Part shown: positions 10,201 to 21,573 of the stretch, in pieces
Position numbering within the stretch: the first letter of the stretch is position 1
How the letters are laid out: every line of letters begins with the position of its first letter
NCBI GenBank assembly: GCA_951799425.1
Contig: OX637407.1
Span: 1,681,501 to 1,745,500, forward strand
DNA length: 64,000 nt
Origin: Ilex aquifolium
Taxonomy: Eukaryota > Streptophyta > Magnoliopsida > Aquifoliales > Aquifoliaceae
Reading direction: 5' to 3'
Program-made: the position numbers and the translations under genes
Notes under the pieces: model-generated
Told to the model about the DNA's origin: nothing
Seen by the model: only the letters and a program-made list of their open reading frames with translations
Database searches by the model: none

Positions 10201-11886
10201 TGATTAGCACAAAGCATTGCATATTTTAAATGTTAATATGCCCTTTTATACTTGCTTTTATTGTGACTTTGGGGAGAAATGCGCTTGATCTTCTCTTTAT
10301 CGGAGTTTTGTGTAAATGCAAGTAAAAGGATGTAAATGATTCAAGTTAAGCCCCCATTGAAGTGTTAGAAGTCAATGAAGATGAGGGGATAGCTTAAAGG
10401 AAGGCTTGGAGGGTGGGAAACCAAGAAAAAAGCAGTTTGGGTGAAAACCTTCCAAAAAGTTTGGTTAAAAACCTTCCGGAAGGTTTTGTCTACTGGAATG
10501 AAACTTCTGAAAAGTTTTGCTTACTGGTTTTCCATTTTAACTGTTCCTGCACAAACCTTCCGGTAGGTTTGTGTCGACTTTCCGGAAAGTTTTGCCCAGA
10601 TTGCCCAGACAACCTGCAACTCAAGCTCTGCCATTTGGGGGTCCCACCTAAACTTCTCCTACTTGTCCCCTGACATCCCTTATACATCTATAGGCCTCCC
10701 ATCACCCATACTTGGACTTTGAAGGCTTGGGCATTTATGAGGAGGAGAGAGAAGACGTGAATCCTAGGAGTGCAGGCTAGGCCTGTGCTAGCTTGCCCAA
10801 TCCATCCATTCAGTCCCTTATTAATGGGAGGCCTATCACACAAACACGGGAGAGCTCCATCGACATTTTTTGGGGGGATCTACACCATTATAGAGATATA
10901 CATTGCATTGTAGAGAGAGAAGCTCTAGGTAGAAGACATAGTTAGAGAGAGAAAACTTAGATTTCTTGCATTTCTTTCATCCATTTCACTTGTAATCCTC
11001 TGTAAGACTTGTGTAAGCTTCATTTAATGTCTTTAATGTCATTTATTACAAGTACATTGCAAGTTTAGTTCTCCATTTTGGTTTTCACCATTGTTGCAGG
11101 TAGTTTTCTTCATTTCAAGTTTTAAAATGGGTATTGAATGTTTCTAGTCTTAGTTTAAGTTTTCTTGCATTAAACTAAATTCCAATCTTCATTTCTTTAC
11201 AATGTCTCTTCATTACATTTATGTTCTTGCTTTAAATATGAGTAGCTAAGCTCATAGTTGGCTAATCTAAGGGAGAATTCCTCTTGGGTATGCTATTTCA
11301 ACTTATTTTCATTCCTCCTCGTAGTGTATATTGATTCGGTTTGACTTGGTTGAGGGTGGACATGGTTGTGAGTCTTTGATATCCCATAGACTTGTCACGG
11401 GGTATGCTTGGATCCTCAACTCCATCTTAGTCCCTCGCTTCCCACGAATCATTCGAACATCTAGACACCATTGGAGGAAGGTTTTGAGTTGATTTGGCAT
11501 TCCCATTGGAATGACCTTTTCGGATTAGCCAGCACTTGTTCCATTTCATTTTCTACCACAAACCCAAATCACCAAACTCAAACATAAAAAATTTTTACAC
11601 TTTTCTTTTGTTCACCAAAATCACCTTCAACATGATTCACCTCCTTCCCTGAGGAGACGACATTGGAATACGATTTCCAAGTAAAACACGACACTCAAAA
11701 GTCTCCCTGTGCTTGGGGAGCACTTTTGTTCACACACACACACACACACATTTCATCCACACCATTTTTTTTCCCATATCTTGCATTGAACCCGAGTGAG
11801 AGTGACACTCACCCACACACATAGGCCATATACACATTGAGGGTTCATGTTCGGAGATTAGGGAATACAACGGAAAACATCAAGCA
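10201..11886 (+). repeat. 5' LTR of element B
   Basis: 1,686 bp, TGATTAGCAC...ATCAAGCA, followed by TTTT and the primer-binding site. Palindromes of the CTTCCGGAAG type occur at 10446-10600 and a (CA)n tract near 11732-11750. Outside the palindrome region it aligns along its length with the LTR of A. Confidence 0.93.
10446..10600 (+). promoter_or_regulatory. CTTCCGGAAG palindrome array in LTR B
   Basis: Variants of ACCTTCCGGAAGGT (CCTTCCAAAAAG, CTTCCGGAAG, CTTCCGGTAG, CTTTCCGGAAAG) with CTACTGG spacers, followed by GCCCAGATTGCCCAG. This is the same place in the LTR as in A, but a different core palindrome. Confidence 0.55.
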
Positions 11887-11890
11887 TTTT

Positions 11891-11908
11891 TGGCGCCGTT
11901 GCCGGGGA
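11891..11908 (+). other. Element B primer-binding site, tRNA-Asp
   Basis: TGGCGCCGTTGCCGGGGA is an exact 18-base complement of the 3' end of plant tRNA-Asp(GUC), the primer expected for Athila elements. It lies four bases after the LTR end. Confidence 0.93.
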
Positions 11909-12033
11909 AGGCAAAGCATTGCATTGAGAAGATGATTTTCGAACGACAGAGGTAAGTCCCGTGAATTCTCATCACGGGCTGAGGTACGTCGCTCCTCGTA
12001 TATACTTTTGTTTACTTGTTTTTATTGTAGATA

Positions 12034-13723
12034 GTGTTTTGTATGTGGGGACGGGATGGCCATAATAGATTGGTTAGACAACCCTTGGACCCCAACAGGA
12101 ATATTGACCATGACCTACCCGAGGATGCCGATGACAACTTTGAGGAGTTGGGTGCTAATGTTAATATCCCAAGGGGAGGAGGAGTGCAAGAACCAAGAAT
12201 TCCAAACCCTAGAATGCATTTCCCTCCTAGGAATGAAGGGAATAACATCCAAATTAATCCTCCAACGAGGTCAATGAGGGATTTCCTTCAACCAACTCGT
12301 AGCACCACTCCCTCATGCATTCTCTTACCGGTCCAAGCTAATGCCTTCCTAGTTAAGCCAGGAATGTTGCAACTACTTCCTACATTTTATGGAATTGAAA
12401 AAGAGAATCCTTACCTGCATATTAAGGAATTCGAGGATATAGTTGCAACCTTCAACACTAACTATGCTATGGAAGACATAGCTCGTTTGAAATTGTTTCC
12501 CTTTTCCCTTAAGGACAAAGCCAAAACATGGTTGAATTCCTTACATCCTCGATACATCACCTATTGGGCTCAAATGCTTTCTGAGTTTTTGAATAAATTT
12601 TTTCCGGTGCATAGAACCACCACTCTAAAAAAGCAAATTCAAAACTTTTCGAAAAAGCCCAATGAGCAATTCTATCACTGCTGGAATCGCTACAAGGAAT
12701 TGCTCAAATCCATACCACATCATGGCTTTGAATCGTGGCAATTGGTAAATTTCTTCTATAAAAGAAATCACACCGGGTCATAGACAATTCATCGACATGA
12801 TGTGTAATGGCAAGTTCTTAAACAAGGACCCCGATGAGGCCCTAGACTACTTTAGTACATTGGTGCAAAATGCCTAATCTTGGGATATCACGGATCCCAC
12901 TGATGTACCGAGATCTTCTCCGGGTAGTAATCAAGCACAAGGGGGAGGGATGTATGATTTGAGAGACTGGGAAGAGTTGCTTTCTAAAATCACTAGGTTG
13001 TCACGGAAGGTAGAGAATTTAGAAGTCAATAGGAGACACAAGGTGTCTAATGTTTCAAAGACCGTGGAGTTTTGCTCAATTTGTGAGAGTGTGGAGCATT
13101 CCATATCGGAGTGCCCTAACATTCCAGCACTTAAGGAAGTGTACCACGAGCAAGTTCATGCCTTTAACCAAACGAGGCAATCATTATCTCCCCACTCAAA
13201 CACTTACAATCCGGATTGGAGCAATCACCTGAACTTTAGTTGGAGAAATGAGAGTCCCACTCCTCATGGGTCTAATGCTTATTCACCGACCATGCCTCCT
13301 AACCAAAGTCAATACCAAGGCCCAGGGCAGGCATCTAGCTCTCAATACCCCCGGTCCAATCCACAAGGGTATTCACCAAATCCACCCCCACAGAATTTTT
13401 CCCAAAGTCTACCTCCACAAAGTTTTTCTCAACAAGCACCATCCAATCCTCCCACCTACCAACCTCCCCATAAGAGAAATTCGGATGATGTGCTTTTTAA
13501 TTTCATCCAAAGCCATACCGCCATCAACAATCAAAATGCCACAACTTTTAATGACATTCGAACTCAACTCACTAATTTGACCAATTCCATGGGGGCATCA
13601 CAACTAGAGAAGGGAAAATTCCCCGCTCAACCCCAAGAAAACCCTAGAGGCCAACATGTTATTGAGTCGTCTGAACCCAATAGTGAGAGTTGTGAGCAAC
13701 TCAAAGCGGTCACTACCCTTTGA
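12034..13723 (+). pseudogene. Element B gag, broken
   Basis: Capsid-type protein of Athila elements. The first block (12034-12783) has SMRDFLQPTRSTTPSCI, LKLFPFSLKDKAKTWLNSL and EFLNKFFPVHRTTTLKKQI, the usual plant gypsy gag region. A frameshift at about 12760 (FFYKRN where D reads FFYEGI) and a stop near 12876 separate it from the second block (12950-13723). That block carries a coiled-coil-like stretch, one zinc knuckle CSICESVEHSISEC (CX2CX4HX4C), and a Pro/Gln/Ser-rich tail. The true start is uncertain; D begins closer to the NxDxDxPEDA motif. Confidence 0.85.
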
Positions 13724-13750
13724 AGTGGCAATCAAATTGATAAGACCATT

Positions 13751-14612
13751 GTGCCAAAAGTCTCAACCAAAACCACATTGCCAATAGAGGAAGAGACTAA
13801 GGGTGACATCGAAGGAGGTGAGGTGAGTGAGAAAGAGAAAGTGGTTGATGAAAGTGTGCATGCATCCCCCATTTCTGCCCCTTTTCCATATCGTTTGAAG
13901 CCACCCGTCAAGGTGGCTAATTATTATGATATAATTGAGATGTTCAAGCAGGTAAAAATCAGCATTCCACTCCTTGATGCTATAAAGTAAATCTCATCTT
14001 GTGCCAAGATCTTGAAGGACTTGTGTACCGTGAAGAGGAGACTAAATGTGCATAAGAAGGCATTCCTTACCGAGCAAGTGAGCTCAATCTTGAGGACTAA
14101 CACCCCACCAAAATTTAAGGATCATGGATGCCCTACCATTGCTATCATAATCAAAAATTACCAGGTGGGGCAAGCTCTCCTTGATTTGGGGGCGAGTGTC
14201 AACCTCCTACCATACTCGGTGTACCAACAACTCCAGGTTGAAGAGCTAAAGCCAACTCCAATCACTCTTCAACTGACGGGTCATAGCGTCCGAACACCGA
14301 GGGGAGTAGTTGAGGATTTTTTAGTACAAGTCGATAAATTTTACTTTCCTGTTGATTTTATTGTGCTTGACACCCACCCCGTTGCAAACCTTAGCTCCCA
14401 AATCCCTGTTATACTTGGTAGACCTCGATGTTTTCAACTTGTCTAAACAACCGGGGGATGATGATGAGGGACATGAGATCAATTGGATCAACACATTAGT
14501 GGAGGGTCACATGGAGCTGTTGGGTATGATGAAGGAAGAGGAGGAGATGGTTGATATAGGGAAGGTTGATGAGCAAGAGGAGTTGGAGAGTTTGAGTGGG
14601 GTTAAAAAATAG
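13751..14612 (+). pseudogene. Element B protease region, with internal deletion
   Basis: Aspartic protease of the gag-pol polyprotein. The catalytic motif is LLDLGASVNLLPYSVY (D-L-G-A-S, as expected for Athila). The flap region includes RTPRGVVEDFLVQV, and ILGRP follows. A stop at 13988-13990 lies upstream of the catalytic part. Directly after ILGRP about 85 bp present in D (encoding FLATSNAVINC and more) are missing, which shifts the frame at 14446. The downstream linker reads on in another frame to 14612. Confidence 0.8.
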
Positions 14613-16098
14613 ACCCCTACATTTGAGAAGCTTCTGCATCAAGACAAGAAGATTTTTCCATCGAATGAGCAAAAACCAATCTTGGAGTTGAAGCCATTAC
14701 CATCCAATCTCAAGTATGCATACATCGGGGATGACAAGACCTTTTCAGTGGTAATTAGCTCAAACTTGGAGGCAAAACAAGAAGAAGAGCTCTTGAAAGT
14801 GTTGAGGAGGCATAAGGGAGCAATTGGGTGGACAATTGCTGACATCAAGGGGATAAGCCCCCTCATTTGCACACGCCGCATCTACCTTGAAGAGGACTCC
14901 AAGCCATCCCGACAACCACAAAGAAGACTGAACCCAATTATGAAAGACGTGGTGAGGGATGAGGTGCTAAAGCTACTTGACGTGGGCATCATCTTTCCGA
15001 TTGCCGATAGTAAGTGGGTTAGCCCCATGCAAGTAGTACCCAAGAAGTCGAGAGTCACGATTGTTGCAAATGAGGAGAACGAGCTTATTCCGACAAGGGT
15101 AATCACTGGATGGAGAGTGTGCATCAATTACTGAAAGCTCAACCTATGCACAAGAAAAGACCACTTCCCATTGCCATTCCTTGACCAAGTGTTGGAAAGA
15201 GTAGTTGGACATCTATTTTACTGCTTCTTAGATGGCTACTCCGGGTACAACCAAATTGAGATCGCTTTGGAAGATCAAGAGAAGACCACCTTCACTTGCC
15301 CCTACGGTACCTTTGCTTACCGACGCATGCCTTTCGGGTTGTGTAACGCCCCACGAACTTTTCAACGTTGCATAATGGGGATTTTTAGTGATATGGTGGA
15401 GAAGATTGTGGAAGTGTTTATGGATGACTTCTCGATGTTTGGGGATTCATTCGATGGGTGTTTGGAGAACTTAGAGAGAGTTTTAGAAAGATGTGAGGAG
15501 AAGAACTTGGTCCTCAATTGGGAAAAGTGTCACTTTATGGTGACGCAAGGAAGTGTGCTTGGGCACGTCGTCTTGGCGAAGGGGATCGAAGTTGACAAAT
15601 CAAAGGTTGAGGCCATTTCCAACCTCCCTACGCCAACGGCCATCAAAGATATCAGGTCATTTCTTGGCCATGCCAGTTTTTATCGTCGTTTTATTAAAGA
15701 CTTTAGTGCATTGGCCCGACCTTTGACCAATTTACTTTCAAAAGATGTCCCATTTGTTTGGTCAAATAATTGTGAGGTATCTTTCAAAAATTTGAAAAGC
15801 ATGCTTATTACACCTCCAATTATGCGACCACCCAAGTGGGACATGCCTTTTGAGCTTATGTGCGACGCGAGTGATTACGCGGTCGGCGCTATGCTCGGTT
15901 AAAGGGAAGACAAGAGACCTTTATGTAATATACTATGCTAGCAAAAATATTAATGAAGCTCAAATGAATTACACCACTATTAAAAAAGAGTTGCTAACTG
16001 TAGTATTTGTATTGGATAAATTCCGGTCTTGCATCATTGGTTCACCTATAGTAGTCTATACCGATCACTCTGCTTTGAAGTATTTGTTGTCTAAGTAG
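14613..16098 (+). pseudogene. Element B reverse transcriptase and RNase H
   Basis: RT starts with the GAIGWTIADIKGISP and IMKDVVRDEVLKLLDVG motifs (about 14800-15000). After a stop at 15132-15134 (CINY stop KLN) come FLDGYSGYNQIEI, PFGLCNAPRTFQRC and the catalytic FMDDFSMFGDS (about 15418-15450). RNase H follows at about 15840 (FELMCDASDYAVGAMLG) with a stop at 15902 and a frame change to 15850-16098, which ends at YLLSK stop. Catalytic residues of RT are still present, but the ORF is interrupted at least four times. Confidence 0.9.
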
Positions 16099-17598
16099 GA
16101 TGCAAAATCGAGACTCATTAGGTGGATACTCCTCCTACAAGAATTCAACTTGACAATCAAGGATAAAAAAGGAGTTGAGAACGTGGTGGCGGACCATTTA
16201 TTCCGACTGGTGGTGCAAGAGGCCGATGAGCACATTCCTATCCCTGAATTTTTCCCTGATGAACAGTTACTTTCGATTCATTTTGTTTGTCCTTGGTATG
16301 CTGGCATATGTAATTACCTTGCAACAGGACAAATACCACTGCATTGGAGCCCAGAGGATAAAAGGAGGTTCATGGCGGATGTGAAGTACTTTTTCTTCGA
16401 CAACCCGTACCTGTTCAAGTACTACCTTGACCAAGTCATGCGGAGATGCGTACCAGAAAATGAACAACGGGAAGTCCTTGCATTTTGTCATTCGGAAGCG
16501 TGCGGTGGCCATTTCTCTGCAAAGAAGACTTCAGTAAAAATTCTACAGTTAGGTTTTTATTGGCCCTCTCTAATAAAAGATTGTATCTCTTTCTGTAAAG
16601 AGTGTGATAGGTGCCAACGTTTGGGTAGTGTGACCCGAAGGAACATGGTGCCCCTCTCCCCTGTACTTGTTATCGAGATATTTGATTGTTGGGGCATCGA
16701 CTTCATGGGTCTCTTCCCCGAGTCGTTTGACTACCTATACATTCTGCTAGCAGTGGACTATGTGTCCAAATGGGTGGAGGCTATCTCAACCAAGACCAAT
16801 GACCACCGGGTTCTGGTCAAGTTTCTCAAGGAGAACATTTTTTCGAGGTTTGGGATGCCTCGTGCTATGATAAGCGATGGTGGGTCACATTTTTGTAATA
16901 GGCAATTTGCATCGTTGATGCATAAATATGGTATCACACACAAGGTGTCCACCGCATATCACCCATAGACCAATGGCCAAGCCGAATTGGCCAATAGGGA
17001 GATCAAAAATATCCTAGAGAAAACGGTGAACCCGAATAGGAAAGATTGGTCATGTAGACTGACCGATGCCCTATGGGCTTATCACACTGCCTATAAGACT
17101 ATCTTAGGTATGTCTCCCTACCGGCTCGTCTATGGAAAGACTTGCCATTTTCCAGTTGAAATGGAACACAAGGCCTATTGGGCCATAAAGACTTTGAACT
17201 TCAATTTGAGAATGGTCGGAGAGAATAGGAAGCTAGAAATGAATGAATTGGAAGAGATTCGAAGAGATGTATATGAGAGCTCCAAAATTTCAAAAGAGCG
17301 GACTAAAATCTTTCATGACAAATCCATTGTAAGGAAGTCATTTGAGCCCGGCCAAAAAGTGCTCTTATACAACTCTTGTCTCTCAATCTTTCAAGGGAAA
17401 CTCCAATCCCATTGGGATGGCCCTTATCTTTTCAAGGTGGCCTACCCCAATGGAGCTGTGGAAGTCATGAACCCCGAAGATGTTAGAACATTCAAGGTCA
17501 ATGGCCAAAGACTTAAGCCATTTTTCGAGGGTTTTGAAGAACAAGGAGTGCAGGAGGATTTGATGGATCCAGTCTACCCGGACCTGTTGGAGGAGTAA
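16099..17598 (+). pseudogene. Element B integrase
   Basis: Starts after the RNase H connection (LTIKDKKGVENVVADHL). The zinc-binding HHCC domain shows CHSEACGGHF and CKECDRC (about 16480-16620). The core has DFMG, then ISDGGSHF, then [10 protein letters not shown], that is D, D and E. One stop sits between HP and TNGQAE at about 16966. The C-terminus ([34 protein letters not shown]) matches A and D and ends at 17598. Apart from that single stop the domain is open. Confidence 0.9.
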
Positions 17599-19627
17599 CT
17601 GTTCTTATGCTTTTTAGTGTACAATTTTTTTTACTTACTTTATTTGTTTATGTTTACTTACTTTAAATTCGCGTATAGTGTTGTTCTTCTTAGTTGTAGA
17701 TGTTGGTGTTTTTGTCAAAAGCTTAAGTGCGAGGTGTTCTCTAACCCTACTCATCTTTTTACAGTCCTTCATTTCATATCATATCTTTTTTGTTGCATTG
17801 AGGACAATGCATGACTCCAGTTGGGGGATGAGGTGCACCATTTGTATGATACACCAATGTTTGTGAAAATTTTTGTGGTGAAAAATTCACCTTTCACATA
17901 CCATACAAATTTTTATTCACAATAGTTGCAAATTATGTGAAAAATTTGAAAATTTTTGAGAAAATATCTGAATGTTGATATGTATTCCCTCATTAAGAGT
18001 GCTATGGGTTGTTGACATGTTGATCTTTGTGTTGAATTGTGAATAAATGAGCACATTATAGAAGTTCATCCTATGCTTGAGTAGCACATATGTGTTTGTT
18101 TTTTAACTCACCAATATGTACACATTGAATGTGTAATTTTGACAATTGACGGATTGAATTCACATTTTAGTGCTTGACATACATAGTGGAGATGAAATAA
18201 GCTCATAAGAGCTTTAGTGCCAATCCTTGTTGGAGGGAACTTACTTTTACTCAAAGAATAATTCTTCAAAATTCAAATTTGTTCAATAATCTCATCGTGC
18301 TTGTTTTGGTGAGGTGCATTTGTGTAGTTGATTGACTTGTCTTGAAATGCATAATGCTCCCCCATGCTTATCTAGAAATGATCTTAAGCCATCTTTGATT
18401 TATTTTGAGCCTTAGCCTTTTTTTCTTGGTAAAAATTTTATCCCTAGTGCCGTGATTGAGCCTTAATTGTAAATTCGTTTCCATACCACACATTTGACCA
18501 AGCCAGTGAAAAATGATAAAAATCTACTCACCTTGGTTGTTCCTAGAGCTAAAAATGAGTGATCATAAAAGAGAAGGAAGTATGGTGTAGAAACTCAAAC
18601 AAGAGGGATGAATGATGTTGAAACTCGAAGAGTTGAATGGAAAAAGAATGAAAATCCAAGAAAAGGAGAAAAAGGGAGTGAAAAGAAGAAAAGAATGACA
18701 AAAGAAAAGGAAAAGAAAGAAAATAAACAAAGATGTGTGGTGATGGGTGTGGACTGAAAATCCCATGGAAAGGGAGATGTTTTTGAAATAAAAGTCTTTC
18801 ACTCGGAACAACTTTCTTTGTTATCCTATATCCTTCGTTTCTTTGTTATAACCCTAGAAGTCCTAAATGATCTAGAGAAGCGTAGGAGATGCATACTTTT
18901 AAAGAAAAAGAGAAGTTGGATTGCTATATAGTGCCCTAGCATTCCTTTCATGAGATTATGTCAAGGTTGTTGCATTTTCATGCATGAACTTCATTTTTGG
19001 ATTATATGTGAGCATACTTCGTTTTGTGCACAAATTTCTATCTCATATATACACATGGAGAGCATGCCAGGATAACTAGAGTGTGATTAATTGTTGAGAG
19101 ACATCCTTGGTGAGGTTGCTTTGAAGCTTAATTTGGATAGCCAAAGTGAATGTGAATTCCATTGTGTAAATGTTTAAATTACATGTCCATTGCACACACA
19201 CACGAGTTTGAAAATGAATGTGTAGGTGCATACTCTAGACTAGCATTTAAAGCTACAGTGTTGCTCATGTGTGCTTGGTTCGGGCAGTTGAACGACGTGT
19301 TAGGTAGCCCTATGCTTGCCGGATAGGGGAATATTGCTCAACTTTTGATATTTGATAGGATTTAGGAATATCCTTGTTATTTGAATTCATGTTTTACATT
19401 TTGGGTATCCATTTTGGTTGTTTAAACTAGAAATCCATGTCATGTAGTTTGAAAACATCAAAATCATAAATCATGTTGCAATTTCGAAAATGACTTTGGG
19501 CATGATCATTCAATTGAGGTTCATATAGATGGTTCAAGTTTTTGGTAGGTTAGATGTCCTAGAAAGAGTATTGAATTGTGTTAGAGTGGATGTGAATTTT
19601 TGAACAAATGAATGGTTTTGCAGCAAA
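17599..19627 (+). other. Element B spacer between pol and third ORF
   Basis: About 2 kb of non-coding DNA homologous to 1773-3861 of element A along its length. Landmarks include the GCATTGAGGACAATGCATGA motif, a purine-rich block near 18560-18720 and a CACACACACACGAGTT tract near 19193. ORFs found here are not shared with A. Confidence 0.7.
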
Positions 19628-19735
19628 GACAAAACCTTCCGGAAGGTTTTTCTTACTGAACAGAGGTGTCCTAGCAGTAAGCAAAACCTTCTGGAAGGTT
19701 CTCATCGACCTTCCGGAAGGTTTTGCCCAGAAAAC
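19628..19735 (+). promoter_or_regulatory. Palindrome array upstream of element B third ORF
   Basis: ACCTTCCGGAAGGT twice, ACCTTCTGGAAGGT once, with a TCATCGACCTTCCGGAAGG stretch and GCCCAGAAAACTAAAAACGAGGG after it. This is the same place as the array at 3862-3990 of A, but with B's own LTR palindrome type. A pyrimidine-rich leader follows. The promoter role is inferred. Confidence 0.5.
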
Positions 19736-20009
19736 TAAAAACGAGGGTTTTAAGTTCAAAAATTTTGAAAAACCCTTCACATTTCTCATCCATCTCTTGC
19801 TTCCAAACTCTCTCCTCTCCTCCTACTCTCTTCTAATCTTCAAAACACTTCTCCCAACTTCAAATTTCTCACTTTCTCTTGATTATGGTTGAGTTTTAGA
19901 GTGTTTTAGCTGAAAATTTTAAGTGTTCTCCACAAAACCGTAGGTTTCCATTTTCCTCCAATTCACTCGCCCTCTTTGATCTTTCCCAAACCTACCTAAC
20001 TCCATTACA

Positions 20010-21011
20010 ATGGCTTGCATTGGAGGGATTTCTATGGATGTGTTTGAGCCCTTGGAGAGTCTATGGTGGATTTTTTTGACACTTCTTGGTATTGGGGCAC
20101 TGTTGTCACTCATGGCCCGTACCAAGAGGACTGGCCCCGAGTCTCCTCCACCTACAGGCTCTGGCTCCCGAAAAAGGACCGGGGAGGGCCCTAGTGGCCA
20201 AGAGAGAGAAGAGAGGCGAACCAAAGCAAAGCAAGATGCCCGGAGACAACGAATTGAGGAAAAAGGCATCACATGCGAGAGATTCATGGATAAAGTCTCT
20301 CTCAGGCCAACCAATGAGGTTGTGAGAGTAATTGAAGCACGTGGGTTGAACCTGTGGTTTGATGAGGTTAAGGGATACAATTTGGGGATGTGTCGTGAGT
20401 TTTACACGAAGTTGTCTATGTTTGGCGAGGACAGTGGTAGATTGAGAACCAATGTGAGGGGAAAAACATTTGAGGTGACCCCCGACACAATTGCCACTGT
20501 GATGAGATACGAGAGGCCTCCCCCGACTATCCCGGTCTACCCACACAAAGTGGATGGGGGTAGGACTCTTAGTGACTATGTTGCTCTCACCTATGAGGAC
20601 CCGACCATGTTCAAAGAAACAACGTTGGTCGAGGGCCTCAAGCATATTTACGGGGTTATGAACAAAGTGATGCATTACAACTTGATGCCCCGGGGTTCAG
20701 AGAAGAACTCGAACATTGAGAAGCTGGTTTTGCTCCACGCTTTCATGACAGGGGTGGCTATGGATGTGGCGTTTCTGATTTTTGAGGAGATGCGGGAGTT
20801 CGCCAAGGTTGCAAAGTCGAAGGCGAATCTCCCCTTTAGCAGTCTGGTCACCCGTCTCTGCGACCATGTCAAGGTGAAGCACTATGCACCATGTCAAGGT
20901 GAATCTCCCCTTTGTACTTTGTTTCTTTTGATTTTAGGATATACAGTAGGGTTAGTTCATCGGCCTAGTAGAAGTGTCCTTAGGTTTTGGGCCGTTTTGT
21001 TTGAAACTTGA
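20010..21011 (+). pseudogene. Element B third ORF, C-terminus deleted
   Basis: 333 codons, open throughout. Residues about 18-36 (LWWIFLTLLGIGALLSLMA) form a likely membrane segment, followed by a basic RTKRTGP...RKRTGEG stretch with nuclear-signal character. The central domain has ERFMDKVSLRPTNEVVRVIE, NVRGKTFEVTPDTIAT, YERPPPTIPVY, LMPRGSEK and LPFSSLVTRLCDHVKVK. After about residue 295 it departs from A and D: the Ser/Pro linker, the coiled-coil-like part and the acidic tail are missing. The join lies in a repeated ACCATGTCAAGGTGAA (near 20864 and 20889), so a deletion between short repeats is likely. The remaining 40 residues read former 3' untranslated sequence. Confidence 0.75.
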
Positions 21012-21224
21012 ACCCATTGTAAAGAACTTTTGAAAATGATCAATGGAATACCACAGTTGTTTTGTTTAATCATTGCCCAAAGCTATTTATGTAATTGCAA
21101 TATGATTTTTGGATTTTGAGTGTTTGGATGTTTTGATTGTATGGATGGATTTTGTTTTAGTTTATAGCTTATGGTTTTTAAGTGAATGTTTGCTAGGGAC
21201 TAGAAAAGCTCACGTTGGGGGGTG
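21012..21224 (+). other. Element B 3' untranslated region and polypurine tract
   Basis: Ends in GCTAGGGACTAGAAAAGCTC, then CACGTTGGGGGGTG directly before the LTR start at 21225. The GGGGGG tract is the plus-strand primer. Confidence 0.7.
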
Positions 21225-21573
21225 TGATTAGCACAAAATATTGCATATTTTATATGTTAATATACCCTTTTATACTTGTTTTTGTTGTGACTTTGGGGAG
21301 AAATGCGCTTGATCTTCTCTTTATCGGAGTTTTGTGTAAATGCAGGTAAAAGGATGTAAATGATTCAAGTTAAGCCCCCATTGAAGTGTTAGAAGTCAAT
21401 GAAGATGAGGGGATAGCTTAAAGGAAGGCTTGGAGGGTGAAGAAACCAAGAAAAATGCAGTTTGGGTGAAAACCTTCCGAAAGGTTTTGCCTTGATCTGC
21501 CTATAAACTGCCAAAACCTTCCGGAAGGTTTTGTCTATTGGAATGAACCTTCCGGAAGGTTTTGTCTATTGGG
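21225..21573 (+). repeat. 3' LTR of element B, truncated
   Basis: Matches 10201 to about 10500 of the 5' LTR, including CTTCCGGAAG palindromes at 21470-21560. At 21569-21573 (TTGGG) it passes straight into a reversed LTR belonging to element D, losing about 1.3 kb. The bases at the join fit both LTRs, so this looks like deletion by end joining at microhomology. Confidence 0.85.

Larger units (their letters stand above)
10201..21573 (+). mobile_element. Athila-type element B, nearly full length
   Basis: The most complete plus-strand element here: 5' LTR, tRNA-Asp primer site, gag, protease, RT, RNase H, integrase, about 2 kb spacer, third ORF, polypurine tract and the first 349 bp of the 3' LTR. 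The rest of the 3' LTR was lost in a fusion with the 3' LTR of element D. Stops and frameshifts are spread through gag-pol, so it cannot move on its own. Confidence 0.92.

Noticed and set aside
11891-11908. Part of a tRNA-Asp gene
   Set aside because: Only the 18-base complement of the tRNA 3' end is present, next to an LTR end. It is a primer-binding site.
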